From positions 4,407,087 to 4,467,086 of the forward strand of contig OX442314.1 of assembly GCA_949358305.1 (NCBI GenBank): a stretch of DNA of 60,000 nt, given 5' to 3'. Both the position numbers and the translations under genes were made by a program. Source of the DNA: Strigamia acuminata (taxonomy: Eukaryota > Arthropoda > Chilopoda > Geophilomorpha > Linotaeniidae). Below the pieces are notes generated by a model. The model saw only the letters and a program-made list of their open reading frames with translations. It was not told the DNA's origin and searched no databases. Positions 11,929-21,730 of this stretch are shown here, piece after piece (position 1 is the stretch's first letter; the number at the start of each line of letters is the position of its first letter).

Positions 11929-12078
11929 TGTATTGTTTGTTGCTTAAATCAGGAGGCTGATGAAATCATGTGAGACATCCATTGTGTTAAAAACAACAAC
12001 TATCGCCACCTTTTAATGACACTAATAACTACTAATACAAGAACGCCATCTGGCGTGATAAATACACAACATATCACA
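11929..12078 (-). repeat. Mag-like element 5' LTR (about 150 bp)
   Basis: Bounded by TGTGATATG at 12078 (minus strand) and CA at 11929 next to the PBS. The partner LTR is outside the window, so the outer boundary is set only by the TG/CA rule and the position of the PBS. Confidence 0.6.
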
Positions 12079-12114
12079 CAAAAAGTAAAATAATTTTCTC
12101 TCCACTGTGTTTAG

Positions 12115-12530
12115 ATAAGAATTCTAGTAAATCGTTTGTTGGAAAACTACTAACAGTGGATTTTGAGAAATTTTATCAAGACATCTGCCCAGGATCTATG
12201 TACATGGTAATATAAACACAATTACAATCAAATAGCAACGAGAGAAGCAACATCCTTTTTTTTCACTGATAGATTAGGCTATCATTATATAATTTTGGAA
12301 AAATTTACTTCCAATTACTTAAATCCAGTAGTACCACATTGAAAATAAATTTGAGTTATAACAAAGTAACATTTAAAGTCGATTGAAATTAAACGACTAT
12401 TCTAAGTCTTCATTATATTTCAGTACATGTTTCTCAATTCATCGAAACGCCCGTGCTCCAGTGGAAATGAATACAGAGATTGCTACCAAAAGTGCTTGTT
12501 CAAAAGATTAGAAAACAACCTAACATGCAG
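12115..12530 (+). CDS. Gene A exons for extracellular domain 1, C-terminal half
   Basis: Three exons. 12115-12206 (phase 2 in, 0 out) and 12273-12365 (0/0, 31 codons) match in phase and rough length the exons at 51851-51930 and 51999-52094 of gene B. 12424-12530 (0 in, 2 out) carries the DEG/ENaC cysteine pattern P-C-x8-C-x3-C-x10-C ending at the intron. The sequence similarity of the first two exons is weak; their position and phase are the main support. Confidence 0.7.
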
Positions 12531-15500
12531 GTAAAAGCAATTTGTTCCTAACTAATCCTAAAAATGACATTTTATGACAAATTTGTTTAATTTACTAACA
12601 AATGTTACTATAAAGGTTTTTGCTAAATCAAACAACCAAAGCCCTGCATTTTTGCTCAAAATCAAAGCCACTGAACAAAACCATTATAATTTCATTAAAT
12701 TCTTTTTTTTTTCTTAAGATTTCCTTTTCTGAAGATGAATTTACCTCTCTGTGAATGTTCAGATGCTATACACGATCAATACAGCATAGTCAATAAATTA
12801 ATTGATACCACAGACCCAATTACTACTTGTGCTTGTCGACCTCCATGTCAGCAAATGGTTTTTACACCCTACACAGACTCCGGCAAAGCAGATGATAAAA
12901 AAATAATGTCTTTGACTTTAGCACTAACCAATGATAAAGTCACCGTGTATCAAGAGCGGTTCACTTACGACGTTATTGCTTTACTATCTGATTTAGGCGG
13001 CAATTTGGGACTATTTCTCGGCCTATCGTTACTTTCATTACCTGAAATCACTTGGTATTTATATTTTGTTGTGACAACTAAGCGCAAAATTACCAAACTT
13101 TATAAGATTCGACGTCTCTATGAGGAATCCAAGAAAGAAGTCACTGAGAGTGAAAAGAAGATCAAAACTAACGGAGTTTTAAAAAAGTTTAAGTTGCTGC
13201 TGGTTGTAATTAGTGCAGGATTCACTCTATACTTGTTGCTAAGTCGTTTAAACTACTATTTCGAAGAACCTATATCAAAAATGATTACCATAGATCAACG
13301 GCGCTACATAGAGTTCCCATCCGTGACACTCTGTGGTGAAAATCGCAGTGATGAGATGGAACAAGCCAGATTCCAGTTACTTAAACAACCAAACAAAACT
13401 TGCAATGACATATCACCGTGGCAATTGGTCAACAACAATTTGTCATTAGAAGATATTTGGAAGACCCTAAATATCCATCGAACAATGAGTGTTAAGGACA
13501 GGTTCAGCAAGGTATACATAGATTTAAAAAGCATACAATACAAAGTGGATAAAATATATATTTACAGTATTATTATGGATACACAACAATACTAAACATA
13601 GCAACGAGTCTCGTCCTACTTCCATTTGGTTATTGTTCACAAGTTAACACAGGTAATTCACATGGAAACCTTATCAGTTTAACAGAATATGACTACACTT
13701 ATAACAACTCCTATTGGTTGGCATATTTATTGTGTATATTGAAATATGACTAGTGCTTGTGACAAACAGATATGCAACCCAGACAAATTTATTGATATCC
13801 CTACAACATGTACTGAGAATTGCTGCCAGAGTTAACATTAGAGACATTGAACAAATCACCTTTTAGTTCTGTTTATCAATGATCTTACCAATTAATCATC
13901 TCCTTGAAAACGTTTTATAACGAATCGCAATATAAGGAATTATCCATATAACGAATTGTGAAAAATGACTTGGTTGGCCATCCATAGAACACCATGTTTA
14001 ATATTTTCGATATTACGAATTTAAATATAACGAATTATTCGTTATAACAAACAAGTTTTATGGACACTATCATACCCACAAGCTCTTGTTATAACATATT
14101 TTCAAAACTGATCACATGACTCACAACATCCTATGCCCATGTTTAGAACACATTTAAAAAAATAAAAAAAATTTTATTTCAAAATGGCTGCAAAACGAAA
14201 GGAAATTTTGATTGAGGACAAGTTGAACATTTTTAATGCCTTTGACAATGGCAAGAAGCCATCAATTGAAGCAGTTGAGTTTAATTTGTCCTGTTTTACA
14301 ATTTCAACAATAATTAACAAGAATTTATGAATAAATAATGTTGTATACCGGTATGATAAAATTTAATTTTTTTCATCTAATTTGTTTTAATGAACTCTCG
14401 TTAAAACAAACTGATTTTTCGTCTCTCTTGCGATTCGTTATAAAGAGTTTTGACTGTATACTGAATTGGAGCCCATATCACTAATAGAATACCATGCATA
14501 CAATTATTTTTTTTTTTTTTAGAAAAAACGAACCATATAACAGCAGATGTTACAATTGCTCTTACAAAACTTTTTCCTCCAGAAGTTTGTGAACAACATC
14601 TATGGGTAATATCAAAATAAACTTATTTTAGAACTAATAGTTAATATCAAGCAAACAAAAATGTGCGTGGATCTCAATCAGTATGCGAGGAAATCTAGAT
14701 TTTGGAATTAGAACATCCGCATTCTATTAAAGGACTTGCGGTAAATCTAAATGTTAGACTAGCCCAAATATTCTGTTGCAAAAGCGGTATTACAAGCAGG
14801 TAAGATAATATCACGAGTCGACTGCTTCGGTATTTCCCATTTGTCAAGAATCGATGAGCGATGTTATTTCATACATTTAGCTTATGCTTTCAAATTCTGA
14901 TTGTATAATAATTTAACCAAATTCTTTTTAAATCCAATTACAAAAATTTTCAGTTTTTTCTAAATAACCCAGAAGAGGAAGTCAATATTTTAGCACCCAT
15001 GTCTATGGCCTATGGTTCTATGACTATATTTGCTCTTCGTATATTTAAGGTAACATGCGGGTGCATTCAAAGTTTTAATTTTTACAGTCGTGGACAAAAA
15101 AAACTTTGCTTCAGTTTATCTACCGGGTGGCATAAAAATACATTGAGATTCAATGACATCAATCTTGACCTGATCTCTCGACTTGCTCTAATATCAGTAT
15201 TAAAAGATAAACCGAGCAAATAATGATAGGCAAACTTTATACACCTAAACTGAAAGGAAGTCGTTTTTTGTCCACGACTATACGACTGCTTTTCATAAGT
15301 TTGGAAAGGTGACAAAAATTATTGTGTTATAAACTTCAGGAGTTAAAAAATTAATAATAAATAAATTTGATGAACTTTTTCATTGATGAGTAAACAGGTC
15401 GATTCATATACATCAAATAAAGCCAAATACGCGATTCCAGTAGTGAATATTTTTTTCACAAAATCGTTCTTAGCAAAAACTATCTGTTTCAAAAGTTTGG

Positions 15501-18500
15501 AAAGATGGAAAATTTGTTTCATAAGTTTGGAAAGTTTGCTGAAATTAGCCAATAACAATGAAGTGACACAGGTTTATGCAACGTGACATTACTCCTGTAT
15601 ATAAGGAATCACCAGACACGGGAATTTTAAAAAACTTTCTTGTCAACATGGGAAGAACTGGCGCAACTGAAATTTCAAAATGCAACAGATTCAAACCCAA
15701 TTATCTCAACAACCTGACCACGGATTCTTTTTTTTCATAAAGCAAACTTTCTCCTCTACTTGACGAAAGTCGTCTATCGTTTGCCTTTTGAAAAAAAAGA
15801 ATCCGTGGTCAGGTTGTTGTGATAATTGGGTTTGAATCTGTTGCACCAAATCCGTGGTTTGAAATTTCAGTTGCACCACATTCAAACGGTCGCCACCGCT
15901 TGACAACCAAGAGGGGTCGAGCCTTGTCCTTTTCAGGATTTGTAGAGGAGAATCCCCTCTATCGTTGGCTTTTTGAAACAAAAGAATCCGTGGTCAGGTT
16001 GTTGAGATAATTGGGTTTGAATCTGTTGCATTTTGAAATTTCAGTTGCGCCAGTTCTTCCCATGTTGACAAGAAAGTTTTTTTTAAAATTCCCGTGTCTG
16101 GTGATTCCTTATATACAGGAGTAATGTCACGTTGCATAAACCTGTGTCACTTCATTGTTATTGGCTAATTTCAGCAAACTTTCCAAAATTATGAAACAAA
16201 TTTTCCATCTTTCCAAACTTTTGAAACAGATAGTTTTTGCAAAGAACGATTTTGTGAAAAAAATATTCGCTACTGGAATCGCGTATTTGGCTTTATTTGA
16301 TGTATATGAATCGACCTGTTTACTCATCAATGAAAAAGTTCATCAAATTTATTTATTATTAATTTTTGAACTCCTGAAGTTTATAACACAATAATTTTTG
16401 TCACCTTTCCAAACTTATGAAAAGCAGTCGTATAGTCACGGGACGGCCCCTAGAAAGTTGTCCGGTTCTGACAAGTTAAGCCAGCAAACTCACTAGTCTA
16501 GACAAATGTCACATATCCTGACTAGATAGAACAATAAAAAAAAGTTTCCAAATTCTTCTGATGAATTGCGGGTTAGTCATCAGAATAATGATAATACATT
16601 TGTCTAGTTGTGCCCTATCAAGCTTGTTTGGACAGTGCTGTGTACTGACCACACAGGATGCATTCCATATTAAACTATGATTATTTTATCAAATAGACCA
16701 TTCGAAGAAATACAAAACTTAATCCATGTGAACAAAATAAAACTGCTTATTTTATGTGTCAAACTGCTTGCATGCAAAACAATTTATTTCACAGGATCAA
16801 TTGCAGGTATTGTTGTAGTTCTTCTAGCAAATGCTGATAATATTTGAGTGTAATCTAGTAATCATTCCTTCTTTCCATCAATACTTTTATAAAATAAAAA
16901 TACCACCTTTAAAGGAGTTGCGACATGAAAATACAACAGGACTTTATATGATGTATTTTTATACATACTAGTAGTTATCAAATTTTTGGTCAAAAATTTG
17001 ATAACTACAACAATTTTGTTGATTTTAAGGGAATGCCCTTTGCGCTTCACTGCTTTGCTTCAAAATCAGGGAAACAACAAAATTCTGCCAATGACGTCAT
17101 TTAAGGTGTATCCAACAATGACAGTATTTGGAATGATATCAGTATGACGTCACACAGAAATAAAAACACACAATTGTTGAAAAATGTACATAAAACCTAA
17201 TGCTAAAACTTGGAAGTATATTTTGTGAAAATTAAATATATAAAACCAACAAATTGAAAAAAAAATGGCAATTTTTTTTTATAAATTTACTTAAAAAATT
17301 TAAAATCATTCTATTATAGAGTATAAAATTTGCTGAAGATTACAGAAGCCCCACTTCATCAATCACACAAAAAAATATACGATTCCTTTTCAATTTTTAG
17401 CCACAATATCGAACTTTTTGGTTTTTTCTGTATGCAGCTATTGAAATCTATTCTGCCTGTGACGTCATATCCGGTTTCTTGGAGTTTTTCAGAGGTGGCG
17501 GGGCTGAGCATTTTTAATTCTAGTTTGTAGTAAAACTATAACACTTAAAATTGTGAAAAATTGAGAAACATTTTGTTTAACAATACTTAATCATTTTTTA
17601 CAATTATAAAAAAAAAAAACTTTTATGTTGCAACTCTTTTAAAGCCTTGTTCACACTTACGTGTACGCTGCAGATTCACAGCTCAAAATGACGTCACTTC
17701 CTGTGAAGATGCGGTTTTTCTGCAGATTGTAAAAATAGGAATATTTTCTATTATTCTGTGCAATTTTTTCCTAAATTTACCAGCAGCCAATTACAGCTCA
17801 AACAATTCCATCTTGTGAGATTGTTTAGCAAAAACGTCTTTTTGAGCTGCGTATACACACGTTGGAACCAGCCTTTACATTAAGTAATCGGGACGTACAA
17901 GTATATGCAATATGTCCAGACTCCTGATTATGTAATGTAAAGGCTACTTTTGCTATTCATCAACCTCTCCAGAAGTCATAAAACCATTAACAGTTTCATG
18001 TTTGCACGTGACGTCATTCCCATTGAATAACATGTTATTCAATGGGAATCTTGGCGCCAAGTCTCTGTCGATTCATATACGGGGTTTTCAGGGCTTGAAA
18101 GTGTGTCTCAATGGCAGCCGTTAAATCTGCAAGGGTGGACGTCGTTTCCGCCTTTGGGTAGACCAATCTTTTCAACATTCCCATTGAATAACATGTAATT
18201 CAATGGGAATGGGAATGACGTCACGTACAAACACGAAACGAGTTTTGCATACGTTTTAGACTTATTGAATACACCTAGTGCAAAACCAAACAAACACCCA
18301 AAACTCAACTTTTTGCAGGCAGTTTGTATTTGTGAATTCAGTTCAATTAAACTATAGTGCTTGTTTCAGGTTGCCGTACATGTCATCATCAAGTATACCA
18401 TCTTGCAACACGATGGAAGACATTACTCGTGCCCATTCCCAGTATTTTAACAATTACAATTCCAATCAAAAAACTTGCAAATGTAAACAACCCTGTAAAA

Positions 18501-18742
18501 ATACTTATTACCAAGCTATCGAGCATGAAACTAAATTCAAATATAATCAATACACATTTATAAAGCTTCGTCCAGTTAACAGTTTCGACGAGACCACAAT
18601 AGACGACCTAAATTATCCAATATCTCGCTTGTTAAGTGATGTCGGCAGCATTGTAGGATTATCATTGGGAATGTCAATACTTTCTTTGCACATTTATCTT
18701 TTAAACATTTATAATTGGTTTCGCCTCAAACTGAGTGATTAA
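12115..18742 (+). CDS. Gene A: fused two-domain DEG/ENaC channel, 5' partial
   Basis: Nine exons assembled by splice sites and phase: 12115-12206, 12273-12365, 12424-12530, 12719-13511, 13568-13652, 14523-14605, 14954-15049, 16697-16806 and 18370-18742. Together they give about 609 open codons ending in TAA. The order is: last part of extracellular domain 1 (cysteine-rich), TM2 with G-L-S filter, a ~50-residue Lys/Glu-rich linker, TM1, complete extracellular domain 2, TM2 with G-M-S filter, short tail. DEG/ENaC subunits are plasma-membrane sodium or cation channel subunits with two TMs and cytosolic ends. Here two such units are joined in one frame. TM1 and the start of domain 1 lie left of the Mag insertion, outside the window. 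Introns contain only transposon debris. All phases fit, so the visible part appears intact. Confidence 0.85.
12719..13511 (+). CDS. Gene A fusion exon: TM2, linker, next TM1
   Basis: One 793-bp exon (acceptor ..CTTAAG, donor AAG|GTATAC). It begins with the F-P-F-L motif that follows the last cysteine of the previous exon, then the C-x-C and C-A-C-R-P-P-C cysteines before TM2. TM2 reads LGGNLGLFLGLSLLSLPE, with the canonical G-x-S filter and the conserved acidic residue after it. After ~50 charged cytosolic residues comes TM1 (KLLLVVISAGFTLYLLLSRL), then the post-TM1 block with Y-I-E-F-P-S-V-T-L-C. Membrane topology stays correct, since TM2 exits into the cytosol and TM1 starts there. The canonical His-Gly before TM1 is not seen. 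The homologous exon in gene B is 50864-51644. Confidence 0.88.
13568..15049 (+). CDS. Gene A exons for extracellular domain 2, first half
   Basis: 13568-13652 (phase 0/1) contains P-F-G-Y-C-S-Q-V-N, the family's G-x-C-Y-T-F-N signature. 14523-14605 (2/0) and 14954-15049 (0/0, 32 codons, N-N-P-E-E-E) follow. Each has a counterpart of matching phase and similar size in gene B. The introns between them hold a pogo remnant (13900-14458). Confidence 0.78.
13900..14458 (+). mobile_element. pogo/Tigger DNA-transposon remnant
   Basis: The right end reads ATAAAGAGTTTTGACTG followed by TA. The left end near 13909 has a related TTATAACGAATCGC in inverted orientation, and CGAATT/AACGAA repeats run inside. 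The TA flank, the CAGTCAAAA-type terminus and the enclosed helix-turn-helix remnant fit a deleted pogo/Tigger element in a gene A intron. The left boundary is approximate. Confidence 0.65.
14184..14330 (+). pseudogene. Tigger/CENP-B-type HTH remnant
   Basis: A 48-codon ORF from ATG to TGA. It has K-R-K-E-I-L-I-E-D-K-L-N-I, then F-D-N-G-K-K-P-S-I, then F-T-I-S-T-I-I-N-K-N. This is the first helix-turn-helix of CENP-B-like pogo transposases (KRK...K..I...F..G....I......S..T...I...). The catalytic DDE part is missing. It is a relic inside a gene A intron, not an exon, because it lies in no frame- or phase-compatible splice context. Confidence 0.7.
15085..15280. mobile_element. Short MITE with Tc1/mariner-like ends
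   Basis: About 196 bp with inverted ends AGTCGTGGACAAAAAA and TTTTTTGTCCACGACT next to TA dinucleotides. It lies in the gene A intron and abuts the fold-back element at 15276. The interior has no transposase. Confidence 0.6.
15276..16437. mobile_element. Fold-back (inverted-repeat) element, 1.16 kb
   Basis: The left arm from 15276 (GACTATACGACTGCTTTT) is repeated as reverse complement ending at 16437. Each arm is about 450 bp and near-identical, so the two arms encode mirror-image ORFs. Between them a ~245-bp spacer carries two further inverted or direct copies of an AAGAATCCGTGGTCAGG segment. A transcript through the gene A intron could form a very long hairpin. No transposase is present. 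Confidence 0.8.
16697..16806 (+). CDS. Gene A cysteine exon of domain 2
   Basis: 110-bp exon (acceptor ATCAAATAG, donor GCAG|GTATTG; phase 0/2). It encodes N-P-C-E then M-C-Q-T-A-C and I-N-C-R, i.e. P-C-x9-C-x3-C-x10-C. This is the same pattern and exact length as the gene B exon 52666-52775. It is too short for ordinary ORF lists and was found by looking for the missing exon between 15049 and 18370. Confidence 0.8.
16971..17008. repeat. Perfect 18-bp palindrome
   Basis: GTAGTTATCAAATTTTTG and its exact reverse complement are separated by GT. It lies in the gene A intron 16807-18369, function unknown; it may be a cruciform site or the centre of a small palindromic element. Confidence 0.85.
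17994..18238. mobile_element. MITE with TGACGTCA-containing inverted ends
   Basis: Inverted ends around CACGTGACGTCATTCCC (18005 onward) and GGGAATGACGTCACGT (to 18226), flanked by related TTTCATGTTTG and ACAAACACGAAA. Each end also holds a palindrome of CCCATTGAATAACATG. It sits just before the last exon of gene A. Confidence 0.6.
18370..18742 (+). CDS. Gene A last exon: TM2 of domain 2 and stop
   Basis: Acceptor TTGTTTCAG at 18361-18369. It begins L-P-Y-M, continues with C and the C-K-C-K-Q-P-C cysteines, then TM2 (VGSIVGLSLGMSILSLHIYL) and a 15-20 residue cytosolic tail ending at 18742. The filter is G-M-S. The acidic residue that normally follows the LS motif is absent here (H-I instead of x-E). 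No clear AATAAA follows closely; the nearest obvious one is near 19342. Confidence 0.85.
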
Positions 18743-19769
18743 TTTGTCTATTCAAGGACTGCATAAGATCGATCCAAATGTTTCTGCACCAATTATTGAC
18801 TAAAGTGACAAGTTACTTATCCACAAATTTATCAGGCAAGTCTACATGCAAATTACAAGCCATTACTACCTTTTTCTTTAGAATGCAGAGTAAAATGCAC
18901 TTACCACAGTATCATGTTCAGCTACCAACGCACCTAGATCGATCATGTGCTCTTACAATGGTAGAAATATTATCTTCAATGCACACTTCCAAAGCGTGAA
19001 TTAAGAAATTGGGTTTTCACTGGAGATGAGGATGAGATCCAAAATCTTTGTGTGAACAGGCCATAAGGTTAAGTTCGAATTGATTGAGTTAGATTCTATC
19101 CAAAACAGTCAAGTTTTGGTCACATTTGGTCACATTTGGTCACATTTCGATCACATCTTGGTCATGGTTCTATCACGTTTTTGTCATATTTCTGTCATGT
19201 TTTTATCATGTTTATGTGTATCTTAGCCACCATTTTATATACCTAGTGTTACTAAATAATCTGAGATCTAAATAGTACACTATTTATGTAGATTGTTGGG
19301 TTGCCTAGCATTTCCTAGGTATCTTTTTAATTCTTTAGCTAATAAAATACTTCAGTTAACTCCAAATCCTCATTTGTGAAGTGTAAATCTTGGTTCTTGC
19401 ATTCAGAAAAAAAAATTCAGTTTCTATCACGTTTTCTAAATGTTTTGTATTCTACATACTAGTACATTGTATTGTACATACATTTGGAAGAGAAGTTCAG
19501 CAATCGCCGAAAATGCCTGACAGGATTAATTAAAGCTTCCTTAAATAGACCATCCTTTCCAAAATGGCAAAAAAAATAAAATAAATAAATAAATAAAATA
19601 ACTTAGGGGTCGGAGTTTCCATCACCTGTGTTAGCAATGCCAAGATGGCTTGCCACACTACCTGCAACCGACTCATCACACACAGGGCGTGAGTCCGATG
19701 GGTGACGTGGTCGATAACACATGCAATTCTGCTGCAGCACTCACCTACAACCCACTTGACAACTCATGG
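18743..19769 (+). other. Gene A downstream region with degenerate tandem repeat
   Basis: No gene seen. 19107-19215 is an imperfect run of ~10-12 nt units like TTTGGTCACA drifting into TTTTTGTCATG. An A/T microsatellite lies near 19567-19602. From about 19610 the sequence becomes GC-richer and looks like an older repeat in which the MITE at 19770 landed; that older sequence resumes at 20217. Confidence 0.5.
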
Positions 19770-20207
19770 GGGGGCGTGTCATCTAGCGCGAAAATATAAT
19801 CCGCAAATCGATTTACCGCAAATCGATTTTTCCGCGAATCGATTTACCGCGAATTTCCTAGTGTGGGTTGCTTTCATTTGCCAAGTGACTTTTATTTAAT
19901 AATTGATTTCATTCAAATTACGTTGGTGTTTACACTCATTCAAATTCAGTCCGTTTTTCCAACTCCTCTATTTTCTCTTTGCTTTTCTGCCCAGCTTCGA
20001 CGGCAATCGAGAACCCCGTATGCAGCGTGTGATTTTATATTTTGAATTAAAAATTTGCGGTAATTCGCGGTAATTCGCGGTAATTCGCGTCGTCGTACTT
20101 CCAATCGCGGTAAATCGATTCGCGATAAATCGATGTCCGAGCACGAATTTTTTTTTCGCGGTAAAGCAAGGTCGCGGAAAATTGAGTCGCGGTAGATGTG
20201 CGGCCCC
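19770..20207. mobile_element. MITE with 9-bp target duplication
   Basis: AACTCATGG occurs on both sides (19761-19769 and 20208-20216). The termini GGGGCGTGTCATCTAGCGC and, inverted, GGGGCCGCACATCTACCGC form imperfect terminal repeats. The interior ends are built from repeats of CGCGGTAAATCGATT in opposite orientations. A 9-bp duplication suggests a MULE-like or related DNA transposon; the superfamily is not certain. There is no transposase. Confidence 0.75.
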
Positions 20208-20579
20208 AACTCATGGTGGTTGCAACAGGCCCCATGCCATGTTACTGAGCGTCACAGTGGTGAATGGGAGAAGAGCGGAGTCCACTTAGCTACCTGTCTA
20301 GCTGATCGGGACCTTCCAAGCACACATGCGAACATGCAAGAAATTCGATTTGAACAATAATAGAGCATTCTGAAAAATATTTTTACTTTAACAAATCGAT
20401 TGAATTATTACATACAATTTTAAATAAATAGAATATCATTTGTGTGTGAATATTCATAACTAAAATTAAAAACCCATAAATGATTCACAAATAAATACAA
20501 ACAATTCTTAATTAAAAAACAAGTCTAATTATATTTTTGATTTTGCCCATAAACTAGCTTTTGAATTGTGCCTCTAGAT
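20208..20579 (+). other. Intergenic, no gene seen
   Basis: The first ~120 bases continue the older repeat interrupted by the MITE. The rest is AT-rich single-copy-looking sequence. Confidence 0.5.
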
Positions 20580-20584
20580 TGTAG

Positions 20585-21730
20585 TGTTAGGACCGTGGCA
20601 GCTCACTGGCACGTCTTCACCCTCGGCTCTCTCAGCAATGTTTCTCTCTCACCACACCACTCACCACTCACTCCTCCCCTGCTAGGTCGGTCCATTCCTT
20701 CAAGAGGTGGACGGCTTGGAGCCACCAGGCGGTGTGTGGAGTGACGTAAGCCACTAGGGTGGCCTAACGGTCACATCTCCCCCCTTCAAAAAAGCAGGGA
20801 TGTACAGAGCCACACACCAGATCAACAGGCAAGCACGACAGGGATGCCGGTCATCGAAGGACAACCGCATGTCTGAACGTGCCACAACACACACACACCA
20901 ACACAGTCGTCTAGGATCACCTAGCCTACATGGCCGAAAATAAAAATAACTATTGTCGGCACAGGAATTAAATCAAAATATTAGAAGTCAATTTTTTTCA
21001 AATTTTTCGTCATTCCACAGACTTTTTGGACGCACCTTATAAGAAAAATAATTCATTGAGTCTGAGCTTAACAGACCCGGAACAAATCATAAACAAAAAA
21101 CACTTTAAGATAAACAAGGATGGTAGAGGTTGGTCAAGCCTCTAATAACAAAAATTATGTGACATCATTTAAATGCCAAATTCATTGTGTTAAATTTAAT
21201 TATTAGAATAATCTCTGATATTTTCACTTTAAGTTTGAGTTTGATTCCACTGTCAATCAATATCATGTCTGTTAAAAGTGTATTGGAAAAAAACTTGACA
21301 TTTGAGATAGATTATGATTCCTAACCATATCATTTTCTTCTACATCTAATCAGCTTAATGTTGTACACGGATGGATCGTAAAACAGAATTCACAGTTAAA
21401 TATACATTTTATCAAATCAACAGTTCCTGAAAAAACATTTTGCAGTGAATAATTCAAAACACACTAAAAAACAGCAATGTGTGAATCGATGTTAATCACA
21501 CAAAGTGCTCTTATTGGAAATAACATTAAACAAAAGTAACAGTCATTCAGGACTCGGTGCTGGTCCAACTGCAACTAACTTGCCAGTTTGATTTTCTTTC
21601 TTCGACACAACGTCACCTACAAGGTAGGTTTGGGACCAGGAAACAACGGTAAAGCCTAACGTCTTCACCCGAAAATAACAGGATGGTGTTATATTCGAGT
21701 TAGTCAAAAAACCTAGATTTTCTAAATATG
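20585..21730 (-). mobile_element. Decayed minus-strand LTR retrotransposon remnant
   Basis: An LTR-like segment of about 190 bp (20585-20775) ends GGTCACA. It is followed by TCTCCCCCCTTC, which on the minus strand is a polypurine tract directly before an LTR. This is the same arrangement as at 25474 and 59750. At 21551-21705 the minus strand is open and encodes a tail with T-V-V-S-W-S-Q-T-Y-L-V-G-D-V-V, resembling the C-terminal end of an integrase. The 770 bases between them are non-coding. The rest of the element is missing; the solo LTR at 21731 lies at its right side. Confidence 0.5.

Larger units (their letters stand above)
9707..12078 (-). mobile_element. Mag-clade Ty3/Gypsy retrotransposon, 5' part
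   Basis: Minus-strand element carrying a 150-bp 5' LTR (11929-12078), a PBS, gag, nucleocapsid, protease and RT. The short LTR and the compact gag-PR-RT order fit the Mag clade, known for very short LTRs. The RT continues at 1-299 after the insertion of element I. The element lies in a gene A intron, ending 36 bp before the exon at 12115. Coding capacity is damaged by an in-frame TGA, an altered YxDD box and the element I insertion. Confidence 0.85.

Noticed and set aside
14697-14800. Open stretch with G-L-A-V-N-L-N-V and a GTAAGA donor, first considered an exon of gene A
   Set aside because: Its exit phase (2) is incompatible with the next exon, and 14523-14605 joins 14954-15049 directly in phase as in gene B.
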